Counted from the stretch's first letter, positions 1 to 5,941 are shown. The stretch: DNA of 6,964 nt from Gemmataceae bacterium (GCA_025056835.1 JANWVS010000106.1:1-6964), one strand, 5' to 3'. Notes: generated by a model from the letters alone, not told the origin. Numbers and translations are program-made.

Positions 1-31
1 GGAAAGGCTGCCGCAAATGTTGGAAAGCTAG
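1..31 (+). CDS. Possible 3' end of an upstream gene
   Basis: Reading from base 2, the codons give ERLPQMLES and then a TAG stop at 29-31, which looks like an ordinary protein C-terminus, and a hairpin begins 3 bases later. The other two frames are also open: frame 1 runs to a TAG at 94-96, and frame 3 runs to a TGA at 102-104 overlapping the rpiB start with a very basic peptide. The choice is therefore uncertain and too little is present to name a product. Confidence 0.25.
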   Translation, partial: ERLPQMLES

Positions 32-33
32 GA

Positions 34-60
34 GGGACCGTAAGATTCCTTACGTGGCCC
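34..60 (+). terminator. Hairpin upstream of rpiB, possible terminator
   Basis: CGTAAG (39-44) and CTTACG (49-54) form a perfect 6 bp stem with the 4 nt loop ATTC. Allowing a bulged T55 and one A/G mismatch, the stem continues with C38-G56 and GGG (34-36) against CCC (58-60). No T-run follows, so it is not a classic intrinsic terminator. It could end the upstream transcript or form part of the rpiB leader. Confidence 0.3.
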
Positions 61-100
61 CTCACCGCCGACAGCACCCAAGCAAGGGACGGTTAGGATC

Positions 101-550
101 ATGAACATCGCCATCGGCAGCGACCATCGCGGCGTCGACGCCAAACGCCGACTCGTCGCTTCGTTGCAAGCGCAAGGGCATTCGGTCATCGATGTTGGCG
201 CTTTTTCGCACGAAAGCGTCGATTACCCCGACGTGGCCTTGGAGGTGGCGCAGCGCGTCAGCTCGCACGCCGTCGAACGCGGTATCCTCATTTGCGGAAC
301 GGGTATCGGCATGTGCATTGCCGCCAATAAGCTCCGCGGCATTCGCGCCGCCCCCTGCCATGACAGTATCACCGCGGAAATGTCCCGCCGCCATAACGAC
401 GCCAACATTCTTTGTCTGTCCGCCGATCTCTTGGGTGAGGAACTGATGGAACGTATGGTCCGGATCTTTCTCGAAACTCCCTTCGAGGGAGGCAGACATT
501 TGCGGCGGGTCGAGAAAATCGCCAAACTCGAAGCGGGCATCGCGCCGTAA
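101..550 (+). CDS. rpiB: Ribose-5-phosphate isomerase B
   Basis: This 149-residue protein has the normal length and layout of RpiB in the RpiB/LacA/LacB family. RpiB interconverts ribulose 5-phosphate and ribose 5-phosphate in the non-oxidative pentose phosphate pathway, in the cytosol. Visible signatures are the N-terminal GSDHRG motif (Asp8, His9), the ICGTGIGMCIAANK loop with catalytic Cys65 and the phosphate/anion-hole glycines, the RRHNDAN segment with His98 (matching E. coli His99), and GGRHLRRV near the C-terminus, whose arginines match the phosphate-binding ones. All key residues are present, so the enzyme should be active. The ATG has AAGGGA at 84-89 as a plausible ribosome site; a closer AGGA at 95-98 is too near to be ideal. 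LacA/LacB or allose-6-phosphate isomerase are alternatives within the family, but no sugar operon surrounds it. Confidence 0.96.
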   Translation: MNIAIGSDHRGVDAKRRLVASLQAQGHSVIDVGAFSHESVDYPDVALEVAQRVSSHAVERGILICGTGIGMCIAANKLRGIRAAPCHDSITAEMSRRHNDANILCLSADLLGEELMERMVRIFLETPFEGGRHLRRVEKIAKLEAGIAP

Positions 551-596
551 ACGCCACTGTGCCGCCCCCCACGCAAACCGACGGCGAGTCTTCTCA

Positions 597-635
597 ACTG
601 CTACCAAGGCACGATAACAGCGTCCGAGTAGCAGT
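597..635 (+). repeat. 8 bp inverted repeat downstream of rpiB
   Basis: ACTGCTAC (597-604) and GTAGCAGT (628-635) are perfect reverse complements separated by 23 bases. In RNA this gives a stem-loop about 50 nt after the rpiB stop. It lacks a T-run, so it could be a 3' stabilising or processing structure, or a protein-binding site. Confidence 0.4.
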
Positions 636-724
636 ACCAACGGCGACTCTCCCCCACAAGGTGCGTCTTGGGCGTTGCCGGGACATCTTCAGAATTTCCC
701 GATTATTCAAGCAAACCGCGTCGT

Positions 725-764
725 CGGTCCGAATCCATCCGATAACCGGTCCGCCATGATGGCG
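725..764. repeat. Paired CGGTCCG direct repeat and adjoining palindrome
   Basis: CGGTCCG occurs at 725-731 and 747-753, a 22 bp period or about two helical turns. The second copy runs into CGCCAT-G-ATGGCG (752-764), a palindrome with 6 bp arms. The group lies 33-72 bp upstream of the start at 797, where a regulator site would be expected, but a chance origin cannot be excluded. Confidence 0.3.
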
Positions 765-796
765 TACCGACCCGACCCAACCCCGCAGGTAGATCG

Positions 797-1258
797 ATGG
801 CAAGCTATCGAAGCATTGTCCGGCGTTGGCTCAGCGCGCTGGCGCCGATGCTGGTAAGTGCCGCCGGCATGGACGCTCAGGAGCCGAGCTTTCATCGCCC
901 CGACCAGAATGAGCCGATGGTGTTGCCCTTGGTCGTCGCCGGGTCATTACAGGTGCGAGCTGCGGCTAAGCCCGGTCCCCAGTCGCCGGCGCACGTCAAG
1001 AAACCGGCCGGACTTTTTCAACCCCTCAAGCACTCCGCTCCTTCGGTTTCGACCACCGGTGTTCCGGTTTCTGCCACCGACCCCGACCGCCATTTCGCCC
1101 AAACCGCCGGCCTGTCGCGCACCACGACCACCTCGGCAGCCGCGACCGCCATCCCAACCCTACTCTCTCGGGGGAACCGCAAACGAACCGTTCCGCCCGT
1201 ACCCGCCGTTCATCTGACGCCCATCGGCGTCATGCCACCGACGGATGCGTCGAAATGA
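797..1258 (+). CDS. Small secreted low-complexity protein, unknown function
   Basis: I do not recognise this 153-residue protein. The N-terminus looks like a signal peptide: a basic start (SYRSIVRRW), a hydrophobic stretch (about 13-24) and a possible cleavage near the DAQ segment around residues 26-28. The rest is rich in Pro, Ala, Thr and Ser, with no cysteines and little predicted structure, as in a disordered linker or envelope-associated protein. The start is supported by AGGTAGA at 787-793, about 4 bases before ATG. Codon choice looks like real coding sequence, with mostly G or C in third positions. An overlapping open frame (858-1217) is much richer in Pro and Arg, lacks a good ribosome site, and is treated as a shadow. 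The next gene lies 177 bp downstream on the same strand. Confidence 0.6.
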   Translation: MASYRSIVRRWLSALAPMLVSAAGMDAQEPSFHRPDQNEPMVLPLVVAGSLQVRAAAKPGPQSPAHVKKPAGLFQPLKHSAPSVSTTGVPVSATDPDRHFAQTAGLSRTTTTSAAATAIPTLLSRGNRKRTVPPVPAVHLTPIGVMPPTDASK

Positions 1259-1281
1259 CCACGCGGCCGGTCCATCCGAAC

Positions 1282-1311
1282 GTGCAGCCGTACCCTATTT
1301 GCCGGCTGTGC
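1282..1311 (+). terminator. Hairpin after the 797-1258 gene
   Basis: CAGCCG (1285-1290) and CGGCTG (1303-1308) pair with a 12 nt loop. The stem extends by two wobble pairs and a final G1282-C1311 pair. It lies 24 bases after the TGA and could mark the transcript end, but no T-run follows. Confidence 0.3.
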
Positions 1312-1342
1312 CCAAACTCCGTGAACGCTAGACCCGCTTCGC

Positions 1343-1368
1343 GCCGCCCATCGGCGGCAGCGATCGCT
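1343..1368 (+). promoter_or_regulatory. GC-rich tetraloop hairpin joined to a 10 bp palindrome
   Basis: GCCGCC (1343-1348) and GGCGGC (1353-1358) form a 6 bp all-GC stem around the loop CATC. The perfect palindrome AGCGATCGCT (1359-1368) follows directly. The pair sits 68-93 bp before the next start. It could be a terminator-like barrier for the upstream transcript or an operator for the downstream gene. The sequence after it (TGCTCCTTTC) is only partly T-rich. Confidence 0.35.
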
Positions 1369-1435
1369 TGCTCCTTTCGGCTTGAATTTGGCAAGTTCGG
1401 CCGGACAATGCGTTTATGAGCGGAGGTGTCTGGTG

Positions 1436-2200
1436 ATGCAGCGTCGCTTGATCGGTCGGTCGCTGATCGGTACGGCCGTGGCCGCGGCGTGCCTCACACC
1501 AATCTCCGCCCAGCAGCCCGCGACGCTGGAAGAGCTTGCCAAGCACGTCCGCCCGCTGCTCGCCGACCTGCTACCTCCGGTGCTCTACGAAAAGAAGGAA
1601 AACTGGGGAAAAACAACGAAAGTCATCAGCGGAGTACACTGGGATGGACTGCGCCCCAGAATCACCAAGGCCGATCGCAACGACGGCACTTGGAAACATA
1701 TCAAGCTTTCCGTTCGCAATCCGAAAAAGTCGTTGACGATCGACATGCACGATCTCCGCAAAGTCGACGCCGACACTCAAGCATTTCAAGCCGACGTTGC
1801 GTTCGATTGTACTGTCGATTACGAACAGCAGAATTGGGAATCGGGAGTGAGGCTTTACTCAGGCAGCCTCCGCGCTCGCCTGCGCGTCAAGATTCACATG
1901 GATTGCGAAAACCTCATTCGCCTGGAAAACACAGATGGGGCAGTGCTTCCCGACATCGTATTTCGTTTCCGCGTCGTCCAGGCCAAAGTCCGCTACTATG
2001 ATCTGGTCGTGGAACACATAGCCGGCCTCGGCGGCACCGCGGCTAAGATCGTCGGTGACAGCTTGTACGACACCCTCCGCCAATGGCGGCCGTCTCTGGA
2101 GCGTAAGCTTCTCGATCGTGCCGCAGAGGCGATTACGAAGGCTGCCGACACGAAGGAAGTTCGCATTGGCCTCAGCGGCTTGCTCAAAGACAAAAAATAA
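1436..2200 (+). CDS. Secreted beta-rich protein, unknown function
   Basis: This is a 254-residue exported protein that I cannot assign to a family. The ATG is chosen because GGAGGT (1422-1427) lies 8 bases upstream and a clear signal peptide follows: MQRR, then a hydrophobic core through TAVAAACLTP, with likely cleavage at ISA-QQ. A longer reading from a TTG at 1382 lacks such a site. After a helical stretch (about 25-50) the middle third alternates polar and hydrophobic residues as in long beta strands (for example HIKLSVRNP, ARLRVKIHM and FRFRVVQAKVRYYDLVVEHI). The last 50 residues look like amphipathic helices. No cysteine pair, lipobox or catalytic motif stands out. A lipid-binding or carrier-type fold is possible but unproven. 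A weak promoter candidate (TTGAAT 1382-1387, GACAAT 1404-1409) lies just upstream. The gene ends 6 bases from the convergent gene. Confidence 0.82.
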   Translation: MQRRLIGRSLIGTAVAAACLTPISAQQPATLEELAKHVRPLLADLLPPVLYEKKENWGKTTKVISGVHWDGLRPRITKADRNDGTWKHIKLSVRNPKKSLTIDMHDLRKVDADTQAFQADVAFDCTVDYEQQNWESGVRLYSGSLRARLRVKIHMDCENLIRLENTDGAVLPDIVFRFRVVQAKVRYYDLVVEHIAGLGGTAAKIVGDSLYDTLRQWRPSLERKLLDRAAEAITKAADTKEVRIGLSGLLKDKK

Positions 2201-2206
2201 GTCCGC

Positions 2207-3286
2207 TCATGGCAGGGGCACATTCGAGAACTCATAGGGAACCGTCAACTCCACGATCCGTCCTGGTGTTCGCACCTCCAGCGTCCAATCCGGCAAGCGC
2301 CTTGGTTCGTTGCGCGGCAGACGGAAAGCGTATTCGATGACCGCCTTGCGGTGGTTTTCGAAGTGGATGGTCTCGTTGGCTTCGGGAAGCCAAGTATGTC
2401 GTTTGCCGCCCGTTTCCTTCACCAACCGAACGCGATTGTTGTCGAGCCAGCTCTGAAAGCTTTCGAAAACCGGCGTACCTTCTGGGTTGTCGATTTGGAC
2501 CTCGAGCAGCCAACGGTCCAGCCCTTGCTTTACCTGGTTGAGCCTGACCGTGACTTCCTCGCGAACCTGTACGGCACCTGCTTTGACGTCGTCGAAGACG
2601 AACGTCAGCATTTTGGATGGACCGAGAAAACGCAGTGAGCCGGTAAGCGTCGCGAGGGCCGGCGCCGACCGCGGCGGGGCTGGAAGCTGCAATTCCACCT
2701 CGGCGGCCGAACGACCGGCGACGGGAAGTTGTCCGCGACTGGGAACGTGAATCGGGGATTCTTTTTTGGCTACGGCAAACTGCGCCGTCGCCGGTCCAAG
2801 GCCTAAATAGAAAGGTTCAAACCGCGGCTCCCAGGCGACGTCGAGGTGCACAATACAAAGCCCGCTCGCGGTCTCGAAGTCGCGTACCACGGCGATCCGT
2901 TTCACACTCACGCGCGTAATGCCGTGATAACTGATCCACCGCGAAGGGTTGGGCGCGTCGACCAGCGCGATGCCGCCGCCGTAGGGCGAATAACCGCACT
3001 GGGCCTGGCGCGCGAACTGATCTAGGGCTTGCCAGAAAGTCGCCTTCGCCAAGGTCAGCGGCGGCAGAGGCGTCTTCCTTTGGCGTCGATCGATCACCCG
3101 GTTGCCGGTGTGCAATCGAAGTGCCTCCAGAAACGTGTCGACGTCGCCGTCGGTGGCGGAAAAAGAGATCAACCGAGGCTCTAATTCGCGCAAGGCCGCC
3201 GCGATTTTTTCGGCCGAGTCGGCCGTTTTCTGTCCGCCGGGGATTAAGCACGCGGCCGCCGTCGCCGCGATCAACCACTCGTTCAT
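2207..3286 (-). CDS. Secreted protein with N-terminal secretin/STN-like domain
   Basis: This 359-residue protein has no named function that I can give. A signal peptide is visible (MNEWLIAATAAACLIPGG). Residues about 45-110 resemble the secretin and TonB N-terminus (STN) fold: DVDTFLEALRLHTG, then a strand around PPLTL, FWQALDQFARQAQCGY and GGGIALVD, matching the repeated helix, gly-turn and strand pattern of that domain. The remaining ~240 residues look like beta-sandwich modules and end in the strand-rich EFSNVPLP. No secretin pore or TonB barrel follows, so STN is probably used as a small periplasmic binding module. The start at 3286 has GAGGA 6 bases upstream; a start at 3313 is possible but has no ribosome site and would weaken the signal peptide. 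The gene begins 31 bp after the stop of the ThuA-like gene on the same strand, so the two are probably one operon. Confidence 0.8.
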   Translation of the reverse strand: MNEWLIAATAAACLIPGGQKTADSAEKIAAALRELEPRLISFSATDGDVDTFLEALRLHTGNRVIDRRQRKTPLPPLTLAKATFWQALDQFARQAQCGYSPYGGGIALVDAPNPSRWISYHGITRVSVKRIAVVRDFETASGLCIVHLDVAWEPRFEPFYLGLGPATAQFAVAKKESPIHVPSRGQLPVAGRSAAEVELQLPAPPRSAPALATLTGSLRFLGPSKMLTFVFDDVKAGAVQVREEVTVRLNQVKQGLDRWLLEVQIDNPEGTPVFESFQSWLDNNRVRLVKETGGKRHTWLPEANETIHFENHRKAVIEYAFRLPRNEPRRLPDWTLEVRTPGRIVELTVPYEFSNVPLP

Positions 3287-3317
3287 CGCGCTTCCTCGCA
3301 GGTGGAGCATCAACGAC

Positions 3318-4352
3318 TTACTTGGGCAGTGAACTCTCTTTGGTGGCCGTCGGAAAATTGGCCGGCAAGGGAATCGTCACCGTGCCGGTGGCCGCCCACT
3401 CGGTGCCACGCTGGAGCGTGGCGATAAACCCCAGGCAGCGCATGCCGACCAAGTCGTGGCCCATCGGAGTGTGAAACACGCGGCCTTGGCCGTAGCTGAT
3501 CGTGAAAATCATCGGCTCATGCACCTCAGTGCCCTTGCCTTTGGGCGCGATTGCCGTGGCCAACACCTGCACGTTTTCGATGGGACCGCGCAAATTGTCA
3601 TAAAGCTCGTCGCGGGCGTGCATCCACTCGAGCGGCATTCCCCGGGTTATGGGATGATTGGGATCGCGAATGACGATCTTAAAGGGACCGGTATAGCGGT
3701 GGCCGGTGTCCAAGTCCTCCCCCGGCGGCACGATCGTCGGTTGCCCCGCATCGTCGAACTTGAGACGTTTGCCGAAGCCTCTGTTCCGCCACCCCATCCC
3801 GATCATCCGGTTGTACTCTTTCCAGCCGGTGAAGGCGTTGTTGGCGGCGTGGACGATGACCAGGCCGATTTTGCCCGTCCGGACTGCCGCTTCCAGTTCC
3901 TCGGCGATATGTTTGGGCCACGACTGGCCGTTGTAATTACTGACGACCACATCGTACCTATCGAAATCAATCGTCCAGTTTTGGAACTTGTCTTGTGCCT
4001 CTTGGAACTTCACCTTGAAGTGAGGGAGGGCTTCCTCGTACTTCGCCAGCGCTTCGCGGTACCTGGCTAGTGCTTCTTGATACTTCGCGGCGGCCTTGGG
4101 GTCCGAGTCGTCCTTGGGCTTGGCGGGAGCGACCGGTTTCGCCAACGTCGGGAACTGCGGCGCGGTGGCCACGTCGACCTCGAACCGACCGCAATCGCGG
4201 AGGACCTTGGCCATGAACGGTGTCGTCGAACGCCAGTCGTGATTGTTTTGGCCGTCGATGATTACGACGCGCACCTTGTTACTTTCGCCGCCGTGGACGC
4301 TCAGGAGCGCTACGGGCACGAGCCATACAGCGAACGAGGCACGATACGACAT
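3318..4352 (-). CDS. Secreted ThuA-like domain protein with heptad insertion
   Basis: This 344-residue protein belongs to the ThuA-like family, a class I glutamine-amidotransferase-like fold named after the trehalose-utilisation protein ThuA; the exact reaction of secreted planctomycete members is not established. Visible motifs are DGQNNHDW (about 34-40), YDVVVSNYNG (about 133-142), IVHAANNAF (about 166-174), HPITRG (233-238), HARDELY (245-251) and GRVFHTPMGHD (about 290-300). Residues 1-22 form a signal peptide. The start is the ATG with GAGAGG 6 bases upstream; the frame also opens at a TTG 18 bases earlier. Unusually, about 60 residues rich in Lys, Glu, Ala and aromatics (roughly 66-128), with 7-residue repeats, sit between the strand ending FEVDVATAP and the strand FDRYDVVVSNYN. 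The core motifs on both sides are intact. It is the first gene of a minus-strand pair with the STN-like gene. Confidence 0.9.
   Translation of the reverse strand: MSYRASFAVWLVPVALLSVHGGESNKVRVVIIDGQNNHDWRSTTPFMAKVLRDCGRFEVDVATAPQFPTLAKPVAPAKPKDDSDPKAAAKYQEALARYREALAKYEEALPHFKVKFQEAQDKFQNWTIDFDRYDVVVSNYNGQSWPKHIAEELEAAVRTGKIGLVIVHAANNAFTGWKEYNRMIGMGWRNRGFGKRLKFDDAGQPTIVPPGEDLDTGHRYTGPFKIVIRDPNHPITRGMPLEWMHARDELYDNLRGPIENVQVLATAIAPKGKGTEVHEPMIFTISYGQGRVFHTPMGHDLVGMRCLGFIATLQRGTEWAATGTVTIPLPANFPTATKESSLPK
4023..4085 (-). repeat. Three tandem 21 bp units encoding heptads in the ThuA-like gene
   Basis: Read on the minus strand, three consecutive 21-base units encode KYQEALA, RYREALA and KYEEALP. 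Nearly all equivalent codons differ at the third base (TAT/TAC, GCA/GCG/GCC, CTA/CTG/CTC), so the protein pattern is better kept than the DNA. A related fourth unit, HFKVKFQ, follows, with an aromatic residue every seventh position (Y91, Y98, Y105, F112 in the ATG numbering). This suggests a short helical coiled coil. Confidence 0.75.
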
Positions 4353-4387
4353 GCGGAACCTCTCAAGCAAGCTGGGGGCAGGGGTCC

Positions 4388-4435
4388 TATCATAGAATCA
4401 TAGCAAGGAAGCGGGAAGGACACACCGATTCCCGC
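4388..4435. promoter_or_regulatory. Divergent control region with tandem ATCATAG and inverted repeat
   Basis: The region lies in the 102 bp gap between the ThuA-like operon and the acyl-CoA dehydrogenase gene. ATCATAG occurs twice, at 4389-4395 and 4397-4403. On the minus strand each copy contains TATGAT, one base from the TATAAT -10 consensus, and the second could start the ThuA operon, although its -35 match (TTCCCG, 17 bp away) is weak. A perfect 7 bp inverted repeat, GCGGGAA (4411-4417) and TTCCCGC (4429-4435), is a candidate operator or leader hairpin just before the dehydrogenase ribosome site. Confidence 0.4.
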
Positions 4436-4454
4436 GGGCAGTCGAGGAATTTTC

Positions 4455-5633
4455 ATGTCTCCCACCGACCAACAACGCCTGCTCACCGATGTTGAAGCTT
4501 TCTGCCAGGAACTGCGCGAGTACGAAGAATTGTGCTACGTCGAGCACCGGTTCAACGACCGGCTCATCCCCTTGGCGAAAAAGTATGACTTGCTGGGAAT
4601 CCCGGTGCCGGTGGAGTACGGTGGCCGCGGTGCCGACACGATGACCTACGCCAAGGCGCTGGCACGGATCGGCCAGGAAGGAACCGGCGTGCGGACCTTT
4701 TTTTCCGGCCACACTTCCATCGGTCAATATCCCATCGTCACCTGGGGCAATGAAGAGCAAAAACGGCGCTATCTGCCGGCGTCGTGCCGCGGCGAAAAAA
4801 TCCTTGCTTTCGGACTGACCGAACCAGAAGCAGGCAGTAATCCGCTGGAGATGACCACGACCTACGAACGACGTGGCGAAAAGTTCATTCTCAACGGCGT
4901 CAAATATCTCATTTCCAATGCCGGCATCGCCACCACGGTAGTCACGTTCGCCTATCCGGTTAATAAAGGCCTTCATCGACGGGTCAGTGCGTTTATCGCA
5001 GATCTGGACGGCCCCGGTTGCGTGCGTGAGGACCTGGTGGCAAAAATGGGTATGCCCACGGCCAACACAGGCATGTTTGAACTGACGGATTACGCGATCC
5101 CGGCGGCCAACCTGCTCGGCGATGAAGGCGACGGCTTCCGCATCGCGATGGGAACACTCGTCAGCGGTCGGCTCAGCGTGGCCGCGGGCTGCCTGGGTGT
5201 GATCGAAGATTGCCTGAAGGAAGCCTTACGCTATGCCAAGGAACGTTGGCAACACGGCAAGCCGATCGGCAAACACCAACTGGTACAACAACACCTTGCT
5301 GACATCGAAATGGCCCGTTTGGCAAGCGAAGCCATCGTCTTCCGCGCGGCCGCTGCTAAAGATGCCTGGCACGCCGACCCAACCAATGCCGCCCTGCGAG
5401 CCGAGGCCGAACTGCTGGCGGCGCAAGCCAAGCTGTTTGCTTCCAATGCAGCCTGGCAAGCGGCAGACCACGCGGTACAAGTATTCGGCGGCCGAGGCTG
5501 GTCAACGCTTTATCGTCCGGGCCGCCACCTTCAAGATGTACGTGTCTGCCGAATCTATGAAGGAACCGATGAAATCCTCAAGCTCAAGATCGCCGCGGCG
5601 ATTCTGGGCAAGGAGTACGAGGCCTTTAAGTGA
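4455..5633 (+). CDS. Acyl-CoA dehydrogenase
   Basis: This 392-residue cytosolic flavoprotein has the normal length and three-domain layout of the acyl-CoA dehydrogenase family, which introduces a trans-2,3 double bond into acyl-CoA and passes electrons to electron-transfer flavoprotein. Residues about 1-112 form the helical N-terminal domain, about 113-220 the beta domain with the FGLTEPEAGSN flavin/substrate motif (119-129), and about 225-385 the C-terminal helical domain. QVFGGRGW (342-349) and RIYEGTDEI (366-374) are diagnostic; Glu369 in the EGT motif is the usual catalytic base in the short- and medium-chain type, so it should be active. Chain-length or branched-chain specificity cannot be read from the sequence, so I give no symbol. 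GAGGAA (4444-4449) lies 5 bases before the ATG. No electron-transfer flavoprotein or beta-oxidation genes are visible nearby, and the gene appears to stand alone. Confidence 0.95.
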   Translation: MSPTDQQRLLTDVEAFCQELREYEELCYVEHRFNDRLIPLAKKYDLLGIPVPVEYGGRGADTMTYAKALARIGQEGTGVRTFFSGHTSIGQYPIVTWGNEEQKRRYLPASCRGEKILAFGLTEPEAGSNPLEMTTTYERRGEKFILNGVKYLISNAGIATTVVTFAYPVNKGLHRRVSAFIADLDGPGCVREDLVAKMGMPTANTGMFELTDYAIPAANLLGDEGDGFRIAMGTLVSGRLSVAAGCLGVIEDCLKEALRYAKERWQHGKPIGKHQLVQQHLADIEMARLASEAIVFRAAAAKDAWHADPTNAALRAEAELLAAQAKLFASNAAWQAADHAVQVFGGRGWSTLYRPGRHLQDVRVCRIYEGTDEILKLKIAAAILGKEYEAFK

Positions 5634-5706
5634 TCGGTTACGGCCGACTTCGCTGCTTTCGACGTCTTTGCGTCGGTCTTGCGAGTCAAGGGCAACCAAC
5701 TGTCCG

Positions 5707-5736
5707 TTGGACTTAAGGCAAATTGTAGCCTATACT
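5707..5736 (+). promoter_or_regulatory. Candidate upstream promoter of the sigma gene
   Basis: TTGGAC (5707-5712) and TATACT (5731-5736) are 18 bp apart, giving a sigma-70-type arrangement with a strong -10 and a poor -35. It overlaps a small hairpin after the dehydrogenase gene. Evidence is consensus matching only. Confidence 0.35.
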
Positions 5737-5758
5737 TGAGATACGCGGACTTTCTCCC

Positions 5759-5789
5759 TTGCCTCGGCTTTGACGGTCAAGCGTATAAT
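5759..5789 (+). promoter_or_regulatory. Candidate promoter with exact TATAAT, sigma gene
   Basis: TATAAT at 5784-5789 is a perfect -10 hexamer. The best -35 is TTGCCT (5759-5764) with a long 19 bp spacer; a better-looking TTGACG (5770-5775) is only 8 bp away, too close to act as its -35. A start near 5796 would give a leader of about 145 nt that includes the hairpin at 5835-5873. Confidence 0.45.
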
Positions 5790-5834
5790 GATGTTGGCCA
5801 ATCGGCAGTTTTTCCAACTTAAGGCTCCATAAAG

Positions 5835-5873
5835 CGTCGGCTGGCGAGCGAATCTGTCAGCTCTCAGCCGACG
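5835..5873 (+). promoter_or_regulatory. Long hairpin in the sigma-factor 5' leader
   Basis: CGTCGGCTG (5835-5843) and CAGCCGACG (5865-5873) form a perfect 9 bp stem. A G-U pair (5844, 5864) and, past a bulged C5845, four more pairs (GAGC 5846-5849 with GCTC 5860-5863) extend it, leaving a 10 nt loop. It ends 68 nt before the ATG and has no T-run, so it is not a normal terminator. It could affect translation, mRNA stability or protein binding. Confidence 0.5.
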
Positions 5874-5941
5874 GTGGACCTTGATTGGCGCCAGTACCCA
5901 CCCCGCCGCAGACGGAAGCGACATCCGTTCAGGTAGCCTTC

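Larger units (their letters stand above)
551..796. other. Intergenic region with several small repeats
   Basis: I find no convincing gene in these 246 bases; the short open frames here look like chance. The stretch holds an 8 bp inverted repeat (597-635), a duplicated CGGTCCG (725-731 and 747-753, 22 bp apart) and a 13 bp palindrome (752-764). I could not find a good sigma-70 promoter with normal spacing or a T-tailed terminator, so how rpiB ends and how the next gene is expressed stay open. Confidence 0.5.
5634..5941. other. 308 bp intergenic region and sigma-factor leader
   Basis: No gene of its own is supported here. Near the dehydrogenase stop there are weak hairpins: CGACG (5660-5664) with CGTCG (5671-5675), and CCAAC (5696-5700) with GTTGG (5706-5710). 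Neither has a T-tail. Two promoter candidates, a 9 bp repeated word (ACTTAAGGC at 5711-5719 and 5817-5825) and a long leader hairpin follow, all upstream of the sigma factor. Confidence 0.6.

Noticed and set aside
62..640. Long minus-strand open frame antisense to rpiB (192 residues)
   Set aside because: It lies opposite a clear RpiB gene with all catalytic motifs; long antisense frames are common in GC-rich coding DNA, and no protein family is recognisable.
1255..1419. 54-residue plus-strand open frame overlapping the stop of the 797-1258 gene (ATGA)
   Set aside because: It has no ribosome site, spans the hairpins, and gives an unremarkable Arg-rich peptide; it may be chance.
3456..4070. 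Plus-strand open frame opposite the ThuA-like gene
   Set aside because: The minus strand carries clear ThuA-like motifs throughout; the plus-strand protein has no recognisable domain.
4374..4386. G-rich run (two G-tracts) as a possible G-quadruplex
   Set aside because: Only two tracts are present; four are needed.
4398..4976. Minus-strand open frame opposite the acyl-CoA dehydrogenase
   Set aside because: It overlaps the dehydrogenase N-terminal region and the divergent promoter; the dehydrogenase is unambiguous.
5770..5789. TTGACG with TATAAT as a promoter pair
   Set aside because: The two hexamers are only 8 bp apart, far from the roughly 17 bp needed, so TTGACG cannot be the -35 of that -10.
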